A DNA stretch of 62,419 bases from Treponema sp. (GCA_031280125.1 JAITHE010000004.1:1-62419); one strand, 5' to 3'; numbered from the stretch's first letter, positions 33,589-43,134 are shown. A program made the numbers and translations. Notes: generated by a model not told the origin, from the letters alone.

Positions 33589-34165
33589 GGTACACCGTTA
33601 TATTGTAAAGTCCGTGGGCCAGGGCTATGCCGTGGAGGGACGATGTCTTGATATAAACCAGCGAAAGAAAAACACCCGCCAGGAGAGCGTTGACAAAACC
33701 CCAGGGGCCCTCATAGATATGACAGAAAGCAAAAAGCAAAACCGGAAAGGGGATGCGGCCAAGGTTCTCCCTGGAAAAGACATGTTCCGCTGTTTTTCCC
33801 TGAAAAAGCCCCGGCAGCCGCCTTAGAAGGTATACCCGGAAATAGGTTTCTTCCAGGTAGCCAGCGCTGAGGGATCCGGCGATAACCCTGATCCATGAAT
33901 GCAGGCCCGCCGGGGCGGAAAGATCCTTCCCGGGAACAAGACCCGTAAGGGCCGCGGCCAGGGCGGTAAGAAACCCCGTAAAACAAAGTCCGGGGAAGGA
34001 GATCCCCAAAACGGCAAGATCCCCTTTGCGGGGCCGGAAAAGACGGAAATCTCCCTCCCCCAGAAGGAACAGCACCAGCAGCAGCGCCGGAATCCGCCAG
34101 AAAAAGGACCGCCACAGTTCCCCCGTGGAGGAAGAGAATGTTTCCGGACGGGGAAGAAAGATCAC
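33566..34165 (-). CDS. CPBP-family intramembrane protease (CAAX/ABI)
   Basis: 199 aa, strongly hydrophobic with about five to six membrane segments. The catalytic motif EETYFRVYLLRRL (Glu-Glu-x3-Arg) is followed by a His-containing helix (LLFAFCHIYEG) and the last motif HGIALAHGLYN. These are the glutamate and histidine positions of the abortive-infection/CAAX protease family. Biological substrate unknown; bacterial members often act on membrane peptides or immunity. Divergent from the PilZ gene. Confidence 0.75.
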   Translation of the reverse strand: MIFLPRPETFSSSTGELWRSFFWRIPALLLVLFLLGEGDFRLFRPRKGDLAVLGISFPGLCFTGFLTALAAALTGLVPGKDLSAPAGLHSWIRVIAGSLSAGYLEETYFRVYLLRRLPGLFQGKTAEHVFSRENLGRIPFPVLLFAFCHIYEGPWGFVNALLAGVFLSLVYIKTSSLHGIALAHGLYNITVYLRAALEL

Positions 34166-34246
34166 AAAAAAAAGGATCAGAGATTCTACAGGGCCTTTAA
34201 TAGCTTCTCCTTTTATTATACTATACTACATGAGGGGAAACATGCA

Positions 34247-35401
34247 ATGTTTGTTACGGTTCTGGTAATCGTCGTGGTTGTTTCCGCCCTAGTCCTCTTT
34301 ATCTTTTCCCGCGGGGGAAAAGATAAAGGACAGTCCTGGGTGCAGTTTTTTGCCCGGGGCAAAGACGCCGGGTTTGGTTTTGGGGAAATCGAACTCCTCC
34401 GGCGGCTGGCGATAAAAAGCGCCCTGGCCGATCCCTGCGCTCTTTTCTGGTCCCAGGATCAGCTTGATATGTGCATCAGAAACCTGGTCCGCAACACCCG
34501 CCTGGCGGGAGGGGGCAGTCAGGAGACCCAGGATTTTCTTTCCAAACTGTACGATTACCGCAAAAAGATAGAGTTGGAAAGACCCCGGATTAAACACGGA
34601 ATCGGCGGTACCCGGCAGATTGAGGAAGGACAGGGGCTGCGGATCCTGGTCAAGGATCAGGGAGTCTTTTCTTCCAGGCTGATAAAAAATACCTCGGGCC
34701 ATCTGATCCTTGCCAGGCCCGTGGGACAGAAAATTCCCGCCGGTTTCACCTGGAAGGGGCGTACCCTTTCGGTCTACTTCTGGCGGGAAGACGATGCCGG
34801 CTATGTCTTTGACACGGAAGTGACGGATGAGGTTTTTTTCAGGGGGTCCATGTCTCTTAAAACGGGCCATGGGGAAAACCTGTTCAGGACCCAGAAACGG
34901 TGTTCGGTGAGAATAAAAACCCACAAGGCCGCCTTTCTGTATGTCCTGGACGGTGAAGATCCTTCTTACCATATTGAGATGGACCCGGGGCTGAAGTGTT
35001 TTGTGGAGGATTTGTCCGATTCAGGCTGCGCCGTACTTATCGGGGGACAGGCAGTGATGAGCATGCGGATCAAGGTCCAGTTTGTCCTTAACGGCGCCGT
35101 CATCTGCATATCCGGAACGGTACGGTCCATGGAATATGATCAGGAACAAAACCGGTCTCTCCTGCATATAGAGGCGGATCCCATGGTTGTGGAAACCCGC
35201 AACCACGTGCTGGGAGAAGTTTTCGGCATGATCAGCGAAGAAGAAGAATTGCCCGTCAGGGTAGTAGAGGAGGAAACGGAAAACGCCGAAAATACCAAAG
35301 ACAACGGATTTTCAGAAGAAACCGCCCCGCAGGACGCCGTTGAGAGGGCGGCGGAAAACGGCGAAACCGGCGCAAGCGCTGCGGCGGAGAACGCCCTATA
35401 G
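34247..35401 (+). CDS. PilZ-domain membrane protein, probable c-di-GMP receptor
   Basis: 384 aa. One N-terminal membrane anchor (VTVLVIVVVVSALVLFIFS). Residues about 140-230 form a YcgR-N-like domain. The PilZ domain follows with both c-di-GMP motifs: QKRCSVRIKTH (RxxxR) and FVEDLSDSGCAV ([D/N]xSxxG). The C-terminal 60 residues are acidic and alanine-rich, likely disordered. The ATG at 34247 has AGGGG upstream; a longer frame overlaps the protease gene. Position near flagellar genes suggests control of motility in response to c-di-GMP. Two overlapping TATACT boxes (34217-34227) could serve as its -10. Confidence 0.8.
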   Translation: MFVTVLVIVVVVSALVLFIFSRGGKDKGQSWVQFFARGKDAGFGFGEIELLRRLAIKSALADPCALFWSQDQLDMCIRNLVRNTRLAGGGSQETQDFLSKLYDYRKKIELERPRIKHGIGGTRQIEEGQGLRILVKDQGVFSSRLIKNTSGHLILARPVGQKIPAGFTWKGRTLSVYFWREDDAGYVFDTEVTDEVFFRGSMSLKTGHGENLFRTQKRCSVRIKTHKAAFLYVLDGEDPSYHIEMDPGLKCFVEDLSDSGCAVLIGGQAVMSMRIKVQFVLNGAVICISGTVRSMEYDQEQNRSLLHIEADPMVVETRNHVLGEVFGMISEEEELPVRVVEEETENAENTKDNGFSEETAPQDAVERAAENGETGASAAAENAL

Positions 35402-35419
35402 GGGAGTTAAGGAGGCGGT

Positions 35420-36406
35420 ATGATGTTTTTTGAAGCCTTCAAAAAGGCGGCGGTTTCCGGCGCCCTTTTTGTTTTAGTGCTGCCAGCTGTCCTGGATGCC
35501 CAGACAAGGGGGGAGGAACTGCTCAATTCCTATGAAAGGAATTTTGTCCGTTCAGATCTTCCCACCAAGAACAACATTTTACGGGACGCAGCCACCGACG
35601 AAGCGGCGCCGGAATTTTACGGCCCCCTCTGCGCCCTGGCCCTGCAGTTTGCCCTGGACAATGCGAAACTCTTCCGGCAGGATGCGGACATGATCAATCT
35701 GGCCGTTCTGTCCCTGCAGGGGTTGGGGGCGGCGTCCTACAGACCCGCCGCGGAAAAACTGCTCCAGTTATGCCTTTACTACGAAGACAATGTAATCCGC
35801 CATGGGGCGCTGAAAATTCTCCCCAGGCTTATCAAGGGAAACCTGGAGGCATATCTGTTAAGGATCGTGGTAAATAATCCGCCGGAGGAAAAACTTGCCG
35901 CCCTGTACCTTTTTTTAGCCATGGAAAATCCGGGCCCGGAGGCCCGGGGAAGAATGGCGGAATCCGCCCTGGAAACAGGGCTTTCCTTTAAGGGTACCCA
36001 GGGAAAGGAACAGATTAGGAAGCTCTGCAGAGTTTCCCTGGGGGTGATCCAGGAAAGCCGCTGGGTAAGGTCTACCCCCGCGGTGCTGAAATACTATAAC
36101 CAAAGCCTTGTGTCTTACCGGACCGATCCTTCCTACAAGGATGATCTTTTGGCATCCATAGATTGTCTTGGGGCTTTGAAAAATACCGATGCGGCCCAGG
36201 CATTGATCCTCCAAATGGGTTTATACAATGATCGCTCTTCCTCCCTAAGCTCTGCCGACATGGAACTGGTTCTGGCCATGGTACAGTCCCTGGGCAATCT
36301 GGGTTATAAGGCGTCCTACGACGTTCTTTATCAGGCGGGAACCCGTTCCTATCCTGATGAAATTAAGACCGCCGCCCGGAACGCCCTGGATAGTTTAAAA
36401 TGGTAA
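35420..36406 (+). CDS. Exported HEAT-repeat-like protein
   Basis: 328 aa with a signal peptide (residues 1-28 ending LDAQT). The rest is all-helical with repeated pairs of about 35-40 residues (AALYLFLAMENPG, LLASIDCLGALKNTDAAQALI, LAMVQSLGNLGYKASYDVLY), the hallmark of HEAT or Armadillo solenoids that bind other proteins. No catalytic motif. It is 19 bp downstream of the PilZ gene with GGAGG before the ATG and overlaps comEC by 7 bp. Its function is not known. Confidence 0.65.
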   Translation: MMFFEAFKKAAVSGALFVLVLPAVLDAQTRGEELLNSYERNFVRSDLPTKNNILRDAATDEAAPEFYGPLCALALQFALDNAKLFRQDADMINLAVLSLQGLGAASYRPAAEKLLQLCLYYEDNVIRHGALKILPRLIKGNLEAYLLRIVVNNPPEEKLAALYLFLAMENPGPEARGRMAESALETGLSFKGTQGKEQIRKLCRVSLGVIQESRWVRSTPAVLKYYNQSLVSYRTDPSYKDDLLASIDCLGALKNTDAAQALILQMGLYNDRSSSLSSADMELVLAMVQSLGNLGYKASYDVLYQAGTRSYPDEIKTAARNALDSLKW

Positions 36407-37896
36407 GCCCTTCGATTATAGCGGCCCTGGCTGCGGCCCTTGTTTTTTACATTCCCCTTCCTGCCATGCGCCTTTTGGTTCCCGCCGCGGCGGTTCTTAT
36501 TTTTGTTTTGCCCCGCCGGGGCCCATTTTCTTTTCTTCCGGGGATCCCTGTTTCCTCCGGCGCTTTTGCAGGCGCCCTCGGCCTGGGAATTGTCTGCGGT
36601 TTCCTAGCCGCCGCCGGAACCGGGAATTTTGCCCCGGGCCTTCCGGCGGAACGAATCTACAGCCTCCGGGGAAAACTTCTGGATGATCCCAGAAGCCTCC
36701 CTTCTGTTTCCGGTTCCGGGGGTTCCCGCCGGAACATGCCGGCGGCCCCGGAAGAAGAACGGGGTATGGCCTATCTGAAACTGGAGGAAGCCGGCGCCTT
36801 CCTGCCCGGAGCGGCCGCCAAAAGTTCCGCCCGGGGCCGGGTTCCGGTTTTTTTCCCCCCCGGCACGCTGGGGCGGGTAAAGGAGTTTGGCCGGGGGGCG
36901 GAAGTGTATGTGGAGGGGGCTTTTCTTTCCGGCGAACCGGCCCGAGGGCCCCGGTTCAGGGCAGTTTCGGCCCATACGATCCGTCCGGCCCCGGCGCCGG
37001 AACGGATCCGTACCGCCGTCAGGAGCGCCCTGTTGGCCCGGCTGGAGGAAAAACCCTGGGGCGGCTTGGCTGCCGCCCTGCTTCTGGGAACCAGGGAAAA
37101 CCTGGATGATGAATTGGCCCGGTCTTTCCGTGATGCAGGGCTTGCCCACATCCTGGCTCTTTCGGGGATGCACCTGGCCTTCCTTTCCGCCCTGCTGGCT
37201 TTTTCGTTAAAAAAGCCCCTGGGAAAAAAGGGGGCGATCCTTGCCGGGCTGGTTTTCATCATTTTGTACGTCTTTCTTGTGGGGCCCCAGCCCAGCCTGA
37301 TACGGGCGGCAATCATGTATATCCTGGGAAGCTGTCTCTTCCTTGCCGGGATGGGCGTCCGGCCCCTGATCCTTCTGGGCATATCTTTTTTGATCCAGAT
37401 CCTCCTGGATCCTCCTTCGGCACGGAGTCTTTCCTTTATCCTGTCCTATCTTGCCCTGGGGGGAATCCTCCTTTTGGGAAACACCCTGGACAGCCTTTTC
37501 CGGGGCCTTCTGCCCCCTTGGTTGGCCGGCGGGCTTGCGCCCTCCCTGGGTGCTTTTTTGGCCACCGCTCCGGCGGCGGCGGCCTGTTTTGGCATACTCC
37601 GGCCCGCGGGTATCGTGGTGGGACTTATTGCGGCGCCCCTTTCCGGGGTCTTTATGGCCTTTTCCTTGGGCGCCCTTGTTCTGGAACATATCCCCGGCCC
37701 GGCTTTTTTATTTGACAGGATACTTGTTCTTTTGCAGTTGATCCTGCAAAGAACGGTTTCCGCCTTTTCCCGGGGTTTGGCTTTTAAGGCGGCCCCCCTT
37801 GCGGTCTGTCTGGGCCTCCCGCCGGTCCTCCTGCTTCTTTTTTTTCTGGCGGATCGGCGGAACAGGTACAGGAACAGCCTTGCCCCCTTTGCCTAG
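36400..37896 (+). CDS. comEC: ComEC/Rec2-type DNA-uptake channel, short form
   Basis: 498 aa, polytopic. An N-terminal OB-like periplasmic domain (about 60-200) is followed by the Competence domain, identified by LAHILALSGMHLAFLSALLAF, the family signature. About ten membrane helices are expected. It transports single-stranded DNA across the inner membrane in competent bacteria. The C-terminal metallo-beta-lactamase domain of long ComEC proteins is absent, so this is the short form. No other competence genes are in view. Confidence 0.82.
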   Translation: MVSPSIIAALAAALVFYIPLPAMRLLVPAAAVLIFVLPRRGPFSFLPGIPVSSGAFAGALGLGIVCGFLAAAGTGNFAPGLPAERIYSLRGKLLDDPRSLPSVSGSGGSRRNMPAAPEEERGMAYLKLEEAGAFLPGAAAKSSARGRVPVFFPPGTLGRVKEFGRGAEVYVEGAFLSGEPARGPRFRAVSAHTIRPAPAPERIRTAVRSALLARLEEKPWGGLAAALLLGTRENLDDELARSFRDAGLAHILALSGMHLAFLSALLAFSLKKPLGKKGAILAGLVFIILYVFLVGPQPSLIRAAIMYILGSCLFLAGMGVRPLILLGISFLIQILLDPPSARSLSFILSYLALGGILLLGNTLDSLFRGLLPPWLAGGLAPSLGAFLATAPAAAACFGILRPAGIVVGLIAAPLSGVFMAFSLGALVLEHIPGPAFLFDRILVLLQLILQRTVSAFSRGLAFKAAPLAVCLGLPPVLLLLFFLADRRNRYRNSLAPFA

Positions 37897-37918
37897 GCCG
37901 GAACGTCCGGCGGGGATC

Positions 37919-38824
37919 ATGCACGGCGATTTTCCCGATTACAATTCCGGCCCCGCCCTCCGCGCCTATCTGGAAAAACGAGGCCTGGGGATACGGAAAT
38001 ACTGGGGCCAGCATTTTTTAATTAACCCCTCCGCCCGGCGGGCTGTGGCCGAAGCCCTGGAAATGGAGAAGGCGGGATCGGTGTGGGAAATAGGCAGCGG
38101 CATGGGCTGCATGACAAAGGAACTCCTCCAGGCGGGCGGGCGGGTAACGGCCTTTGAGGTGGATCCGGGATTTTGTGCGATCCTGGAAGGGCTTTTTGCT
38201 TCCTTCAGCGGTTTTACCCTGGTCAAGGGGGATGTGCTTAAAACCTGGAAATCCTGCGGCGGCGGGAGTCCCTATCTTCTGGGGAATCTTCCCTATACGG
38301 TGGCGGCGGCGCTTCTGGGGGATCTGATAGAGGGGGGTCGTTTTTTTACCCGCATGTCCGTAACGGTCCAGAAAGAAGTGGCCCGCCGTATGACAGCTCT
38401 TCCCGGTTCCGCCGATTATTCATCCCTTTCCGTACTCTGCGCTTCCGCCTATACCGTGAGGATCGTCATGACCCTCAAGGGGGCTTCCTTTTATCCCCCC
38501 CCCAGGGTTGAATCCGCCGTGGTCTGTTTTGAACGCCGGGAGGATTTTCCTGCCCCGGCGCCCCTTTTTTTTCCTTTGGTCAGGGCCCTCTTCGCGTCCC
38601 GGCGAAAAACCATCGTCAACAACCTGGAGCATTTTCTCGGTTGTTCCTGTATAATGGATGGGGTTCCCCGAACCGCCGTGCCGGAAGCGGCCGCCGCCGC
38701 CCTGGAGCAAAGCGGAGTTAGGGGAGGGGAGCGGGCGGAGAAACTTCCCCCGGAGGCTTTTGCCGCCCTGACGGCGGCCCTGACCCCATTCGTCAAGGAG
38801 AAAAAAAGTGATGAGCATGGGTGA
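37919..38824 (+). CDS. rsmA: 16S rRNA dimethyladenosine transferase RsmA (KsgA)
   Basis: 301 aa. Dimethylates two adjacent adenosines in helix 45 of 16S rRNA. SAM site VWEIGSGMGCMTKELL and catalytic NLPYTVAAALL are clear, with GQHFLINPSARRAVAEAL at the N terminus. The ATG at 37919 is preceded by CGGCGGGGATC, a weak site. It contains a C9 run (38505-38513) coding Pro-Pro-Pro in YPPPRVESAV, a family-conserved segment. The stop lies inside the next gene's first codons. Confidence 0.92.
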   Translation: MHGDFPDYNSGPALRAYLEKRGLGIRKYWGQHFLINPSARRAVAEALEMEKAGSVWEIGSGMGCMTKELLQAGGRVTAFEVDPGFCAILEGLFASFSGFTLVKGDVLKTWKSCGGGSPYLLGNLPYTVAAALLGDLIEGGRFFTRMSVTVQKEVARRMTALPGSADYSSLSVLCASAYTVRIVMTLKGASFYPPPRVESAVVCFERREDFPAPAPLFFPLVRALFASRRKTIVNNLEHFLGCSCIMDGVPRTAVPEAAAAALEQSGVRGGERAEKLPPEAFAALTAALTPFVKEKKSDEHG

Positions 38825-39506
38825 ACGGATTGACGGGATCCGGGAACGCATTGAAAAGGCATGCCTCCGGTCCGGCAGAAAACCCGAAGAAGTCCGCTTG
38901 ATGGGGGTTTCCAAATTCCACGGGACCGCCGAAATTGAGGAAGCCCTGGGAAAAGGGATAACCCTCTTCGGAGAAAGCCGGGTCCAGGAAGCGGTAAAAA
39001 AGTACCCCCCCCTCCGGCAAGCCCATGAAGGGCTGGAACTCCACATGATAGGTTCCCTCCAGCGGAACAAAATAAAAAGCGCCCTGGAGGTTTTCGACGG
39101 TGTCCAGTCCCTGGACAGGGACGGTTTGATCGCCGCGCTGGGGGCCTTGACGGAAGAAAGGAACCAGCCTTTAATGGTATTATTGGAGTTCCATACCGGC
39201 GAGGATTCAAAATCAGGTTATCCTTCCCTGGATTCCCTCCTTCGGGCGGCGGAACTGGTTCTTTCTTTCCGCTGCCTTAAACTTTCCGGACTTATGACCA
39301 TGGCCCCTTATACGGAGGATAAAGCCCTGGTACGGCGATCCTTCCGGGCCGCCGCCGCCGCTAGGGACGCCCTGTGGAAACGGTTTCCCGGGACGGATCT
39401 TTCCTGCCTGTCCATGGGAATGTCCGGCGATTTTGAGACCGCTGTGGAGGAGGGTTCCACCCTGGTCAGGGTAGGTACGGCCATTTTCGGAGAGTGCTTG
39501 CCATGA
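38808..39506 (+). CDS. yggS: YggS/PROSC-family PLP homeostasis protein
   Basis: 232 aa, the common length. Binds pyridoxal phosphate through Lys36 in LMGVSKFHG; other family marks are HMIGSLQRNK and SMGMSGDFETAVEEGSTLVRVGTAIFG-like ending. It buffers PLP and keeps amino- and keto-acid pools balanced. The start may be GTG 38808 or the adjacent ATG 38811, both behind AAGGAG. It overlaps rsmA by 17 bp and is followed by an overlapping gene. Confidence 0.9.
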   Translation: MMSMGERIDGIRERIEKACLRSGRKPEEVRLMGVSKFHGTAEIEEALGKGITLFGESRVQEAVKKYPPLRQAHEGLELHMIGSLQRNKIKSALEVFDGVQSLDRDGLIAALGALTEERNQPLMVLLEFHTGEDSKSGYPSLDSLLRAAELVLSFRCLKLSGLMTMAPYTEDKALVRRSFRAAAAARDALWKRFPGTDLSCLSMGMSGDFETAVEEGSTLVRVGTAIFGECLP

Positions 39507-39946
39507 ATAGATGGTTTTTGCTGACGCTGATGTTGATCGCCGGTTTTGCCTGTGCCCAGGAGGGGGAGGTTCCTGAAACTCCGGAGGCGGTTTCTCCGGA
39601 CTTTTCCCTTCCCCTTGAAACCTCCGGCGCCTTTCCCCGGCCTGTTTCCCCCGGTCCGCCCCGGTGGGTCAAGGATCTCCGCCGGGGTGAGATCGTGGCT
39701 TTTGGTTCTTTGCCCATTACGATGTTTTTTACCGCCCTTTTTATGGACCTCTACCGGTGTGCTGTCCACGACTGGGACAGACGGTACGCTCCCTGGCCCG
39801 CCAAGGCCGCCGGGGCGGTTCCCATGGAAACCGGCGAACTGCGAATCATGATCGGTATAGCCGTTTCCTTTTCGCTGATCATCACCGTGGCGGACTATCT
39901 TGTGGTACGCCACCGGAGGAACCGGGCCGCGGAAACGGAATTTTGA
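39503..39946 (+). CDS. Small exported membrane protein, unknown
   Basis: 147 aa. Signal peptide (RWFLLTLMLIAGFACAQ), a Pro/Glu-rich spacer, then two membrane segments (about 70-90, IVAFGSLPITMFFTALFMDLY; and about 115-135, IMIGIAVSFSLIITVADYLV) with a conserved-looking DWDRRYAPWP between them. The ATG overlaps the yggS stop (ATGA) and its own stop overlaps rluD, so it is part of a tight operon. I do not recognise the family; it looks like a spirochaete-specific small membrane protein. Confidence 0.6.
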   Translation: MNRWFLLTLMLIAGFACAQEGEVPETPEAVSPDFSLPLETSGAFPRPVSPGPPRWVKDLRRGEIVAFGSLPITMFFTALFMDLYRCAVHDWDRRYAPWPAKAAGAVPMETGELRIMIGIAVSFSLIITVADYLVVRHRRNRAAETEF

Positions 39947-40890
39947 TGGACCGTTTCAGTTATAGGGGAGTGGCGGTGGACATTCCCGGGGAAATAAGGC
40001 TGGACCGGTATGCAGCGGAACAGGTAAAAATACTCAGCCGTTCCCAGATAAAAAGCCGGATCCTGGAAGCCCGGGTTAACGGCAGATCCGTAAAACTTTC
40101 CCGTCTTATCCGGGCCGGGGACCTGCTGGAGCTTTCCTGGCTTACCCCGCCGGAAGAAAACCTTGTGCCGGAAGACATCCCCCTGGATATTCTTTACGAA
40201 GACGAAAGAACCGTGGTGATCAACAAGCCCGCGGGCATGGTGGTACACCCCGGGGCGGGCAATCATTCCGGGACTCTGGCAAACGCCCTGCTCTGGCGGC
40301 GGCTGGTCCTGGGGAAAACTGAAAGGGGTCCCGGCCCTGCAAACAGGACTGGCATTGTTCACCGCCTGGACAAGGATACCTCCGGGGTCATGATCGCCGC
40401 TTATGACGATGGAGCCCTGGCCTTTCTTGCCTCCCAATTTAAGGCGCGGAAGGTTGAAAAACGTTATGCGGCCCTGGTTCGGGGAACTCCCCGGGAAAAG
40501 CAGGGACTAATCCACAGGGGGATCCTCCGGGATCCGGGAGACAGAAAGCGGTTTACCGCCGCGGCGGATCCCCCCGGTTCCGGCGGCAGGGTTAAGCCCG
40601 CTCTGACCAGATACCGGCTTATCCGTTCCTGGGGAGACTATTCTCTGCTTTTGCTAAGGCCAAAAACAGGACGGACCCACCAGATCCGGGTACACCTCCG
40701 GTTCCTGGGTCATCCCATTTTAGGGGATCCCCTCTACGCTCCCCGGGACCGGGGTTTTCCCCACGCTTCTCTGATGCTCCACGCCTCCAGCCTTACCCTG
40801 GCGCTGCCGGACGGCGCCGGTCCCTGCCGTTTTAGGGCGCCCCTGCCGGACCGGTTCAAAACGATCATTACCTCCCTCAAGCGGGCATGA
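39946..40890 (+). CDS. rluD: 23S rRNA pseudouridine synthase, RluD type
   Basis: 314 aa. N-terminal S4 RNA-binding domain (RLDRYAAEQVKILSRSQIKS) and catalytic Asp in GIVHRLDKDTSGVMI; the domain also shows VVINKPAGMVVHPGAGN and GRTHQIRVHL. Architecture and length fit RluD, which modifies helix 69 of 23S rRNA, but RluC-type specificity cannot be excluded. Coupled at both ends by overlapping start/stop codons (the next gene starts 4 bp before its end). Confidence 0.88.
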   Translation: MDRFSYRGVAVDIPGEIRLDRYAAEQVKILSRSQIKSRILEARVNGRSVKLSRLIRAGDLLELSWLTPPEENLVPEDIPLDILYEDERTVVINKPAGMVVHPGAGNHSGTLANALLWRRLVLGKTERGPGPANRTGIVHRLDKDTSGVMIAAYDDGALAFLASQFKARKVEKRYAALVRGTPREKQGLIHRGILRDPGDRKRFTAAADPPGSGGRVKPALTRYRLIRSWGDYSLLLLRPKTGRTHQIRVHLRFLGHPILGDPLYAPRDRGFPHASLMLHASSLTLALPDGAGPCRFRAPLPDRFKTIITSLKRA

Positions 40891-41624
40891 ACGGTTCTCT
40901 GTCCGGCGATTCCTGGACGGCGCCGCCCCTGGTTCCCCGGATGGCCGCCGGGGAATCTTCTTATGTGGTGGTTTATAAGCCTCCCCGGATGCACACGGTT
41001 CCCCGTTTGGCCGCGCCGGAAAAGGATTCCCCATGCTCCGTTCTTATGGACTGGGTCTTTTCCCGGTTCCCCGGAATTGCGGCGGTCCGGGGACACGGTG
41101 AAAACCAGGGAGGGCTTCTTCACCGGCTTGATTATGAAACCCGGGGACTGGTCTTGATAGCCCGGACCAGTGAAGCCTTTACCGCCCTGGCGGCTCAACA
41201 AGCGCGGGGAGAGTTTATCAAGGAATACGAGGCCCTTTCGGGAACGGGGGAACCGTTTCCAGGTTTTCCGCCCCGGCCATTTTCCGGCCGAATCCGGTAT
41301 ATTGAAAGCGCCTTCCGTCCCTATGGAAAGGGGCAAAGGGCGGTACGGCCCCTTCCGCCGGAGAGAGGGGGCGAAAAACCCCTTTACCGGACTGAAATCC
41401 TTTCCTGCGGGGAAGGGCCGGAGAAGACCGGGCTGTTCAGGCTGAGGCTTGCCAGGGGTTTTCGGCACCAGATCCGGTGCCACCTGGCCTGGATCGGCCG
41501 GCCTCTGCTGAACGACCCCCTTTACGGAGGCCCTCCCTTTCCCGGCGGATTTCTGGCCCTAAGGGCCTGCGCCCTGGTTTTTACCGACCCCCTAACGGGG
41601 GAAAGGCGGGAATACCGGATTTAA
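40887..41624 (+). CDS. RluA-family pseudouridine synthase, divergent
   Basis: 245 aa, third RluA-family enzyme in the window. Catalytic Asp in LLHRLDYETRGLVLIA, with VVVYKPPRMHTVP and GFRHQIRCHLAWIG. No S4 domain. The spacing of motifs is compressed and the central region (GRIRYIESAFRPYGKGQRAV) is unusual, so its target may differ from the well-known sites. It is directly coupled to rluD and converges on the inositol phosphatase gene with a 4-bp gap. Confidence 0.82.
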   Translation: MNGSLSGDSWTAPPLVPRMAAGESSYVVVYKPPRMHTVPRLAAPEKDSPCSVLMDWVFSRFPGIAAVRGHGENQGGLLHRLDYETRGLVLIARTSEAFTALAAQQARGEFIKEYEALSGTGEPFPGFPPRPFSGRIRYIESAFRPYGKGQRAVRPLPPERGGEKPLYRTEILSCGEGPEKTGLFRLRLARGFRHQIRCHLAWIGRPLLNDPLYGGPPFPGGFLALRACALVFTDPLTGERREYRI

Positions 41625-41628
41625 TCCG

Positions 41629-42429
41629 TTATAAAAACCGTCCCAGGATTTCAAGCATGGCTTCATGGATCGCTCCGCTGCTTGAAGCAAGACTGGTGTG
41701 CCTGCCCTCGTAGGGCATGGGAGTTCCATCCCATTGGCTTACCAGACCCCCCGCCTCCATAAGGATTGCCGCTCCCCCCGCATAATCCCAGGGGCTAAGA
41801 TGACGGCAGAAATGAACCATGGCCCGGCCTGAAGCGATATAACTCATGTCTATGGCGGCGGAACCGGTGATTCTCAAATCGAGGCATTTTTGAAAAACTG
41901 CCCTGATTAGATCCATGGAAGGGTTCTTTTTCCGGTCAAAGTAGGGATCCGTTTCGGCCATCACAATCGACACATCCAGGGCAGCGGCGCTGTTAACCCT
42001 GACGGCCCTGACAGTTTTTGCGGGCAGGTTTTCCGCCAGAGCCCCGTGGTTCCGGGCGGCGGAAAAAAGTTCTCCCGTTCCGGGGAGGTACACCACGCCG
42101 AGGAGACTCTGCATCTCGTGAACCAGTCCTATGGAAACCGCGTAAAAAGGAAGGCCGTAGATTAGATTGTTGGTTCCGTCAATGGGATCGATGATCCACC
42201 GGTAGGGAAGGGAAGAAGCAGCGTCCTTCCTTTCTTCCGATACAACCTGGGAATCGTCAAGGAGCGCGGGAAGGACCGAACACAGATATTCGCTTATTTC
42301 CAGATCTACCCGGGTTACAAAATCATGGGGTCCCTTGACCTGCACCTCAAGATCCGCGCCGTTTTTAAGGCGCCCCCAGGAATCAAGGGCAGCCTGTTTG
42401 ACTTTGGGAAGCAGAACGCCTAAATCCAC
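41629..42429 (-). CDS. Inositol monophosphatase family protein
   Basis: 266 aa, typical for the SuhB/IMPase family, Mg2+-dependent and Li+-sensitive. The motif WIIDPIDGTNNLIYG holds the metal-binding Asp residues; SEERKD supplies the upstream Glu, and HLSPWDYAGGAAIL is the C-terminal metal motif. It may hydrolyse myo-inositol-1-phosphate or a related sugar phosphate. It lies 9 bp after the HAD phosphatase on the same strand, so the two form a phosphatase pair. Confidence 0.9.
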   Translation of the reverse strand: MDLGVLLPKVKQAALDSWGRLKNGADLEVQVKGPHDFVTRVDLEISEYLCSVLPALLDDSQVVSEERKDAASSLPYRWIIDPIDGTNNLIYGLPFYAVSIGLVHEMQSLLGVVYLPGTGELFSAARNHGALAENLPAKTVRAVRVNSAAALDVSIVMAETDPYFDRKKNPSMDLIRAVFQKCLDLRITGSAAIDMSYIASGRAMVHFCRHLSPWDYAGGAAILMEAGGLVSQWDGTPMPYEGRHTSLASSSGAIHEAMLEILGRFL

Positions 42430-42438
42430 GGCCCCTCC

Positions 42439-43083
42439 CTAGGGAATATCCAGCAGTTCCCGGGGATGGGAAACAATCAGATCCGCCCCTTCCAGTTCTT
42501 CCCGGCCCTTGAAGCCCCAGGTTACCCCGCAGGTAAACATGCCGCCGTTTTTTCCCGTGGCGATGTCGGGACCACCGTCTCCGGTAAAAACGGCATCCCC
42601 AGGGGATACGCCTAGTTTGTTCAGTTCCGCCAATACCCGTGAAGGATCAGGTTTCATGGGCGCCCCTTCACGTCCGCCCAAAACAAAAGCAAAGTCAATA
42701 TCCCTAAAAAGGGCGGCTGCTATTTTTTGCCCCAGCACTTCGGGTTTATTGGTAAAGATCCCCAGTATGGCGGACCGGCGGGAAAGAATTTGAAGGGTTT
42801 CGGGGATCCCCCCGTAGGGTCTGGTTTTGTCCAGGCAATGGGCTTCGTTATGGACCGTATAGGCCCTGCGGAGGGCCGTCTGTTCCTCCGGGGAAAGCTC
42901 ATCATAACCGGGCATGGCCCGGCTCAGGGTTACTCCTATACCCATACCCATATAGGTCCGGTATTCTTCGTAGGTATGGAGGGGCAAACCCCTTTCGGCG
43001 AGGAGGCAGTTAACGCTGTCGCCAATATCGTAGATGCTGTCGGCCAGGGTTCCGTCCAAATCAAAGATATAGGCCTTTTTCAT
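42439..43083 (-). CDS. HAD-superfamily phosphatase (phosphoglycolate phosphatase-like)
   Basis: 214 aa. HAD motif I FDLDGTLADS near the start (nucleophile Asp), motif II IFTNKP, motif III Lys in APMKPDPS and motif IV GDGGPDIATGKNGG, where the usual GDSxxD reads GDGGPD. A four-helix cap (residues about 15-85) classes it with Gph/PGP enzymes. The natural substrate is uncertain; phosphoglycolate or a sugar phosphate is likely. Divergent from the PTS operon. Confidence 0.83.
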   Translation of the reverse strand: MKKAYIFDLDGTLADSIYDIGDSVNCLLAERGLPLHTYEEYRTYMGMGIGVTLSRAMPGYDELSPEEQTALRRAYTVHNEAHCLDKTRPYGGIPETLQILSRRSAILGIFTNKPEVLGQKIAAALFRDIDFAFVLGGREGAPMKPDPSRVLAELNKLGVSPGDAVFTGDGGPDIATGKNGGMFTCGVTWGFKGREELEGADLIVSHPRELLDIP

Positions 43084-43134
43084 AAAAAAAGGCTATCACT
43101 TTATTTTACGTTTGGCAATATCGTGAATAAAAAA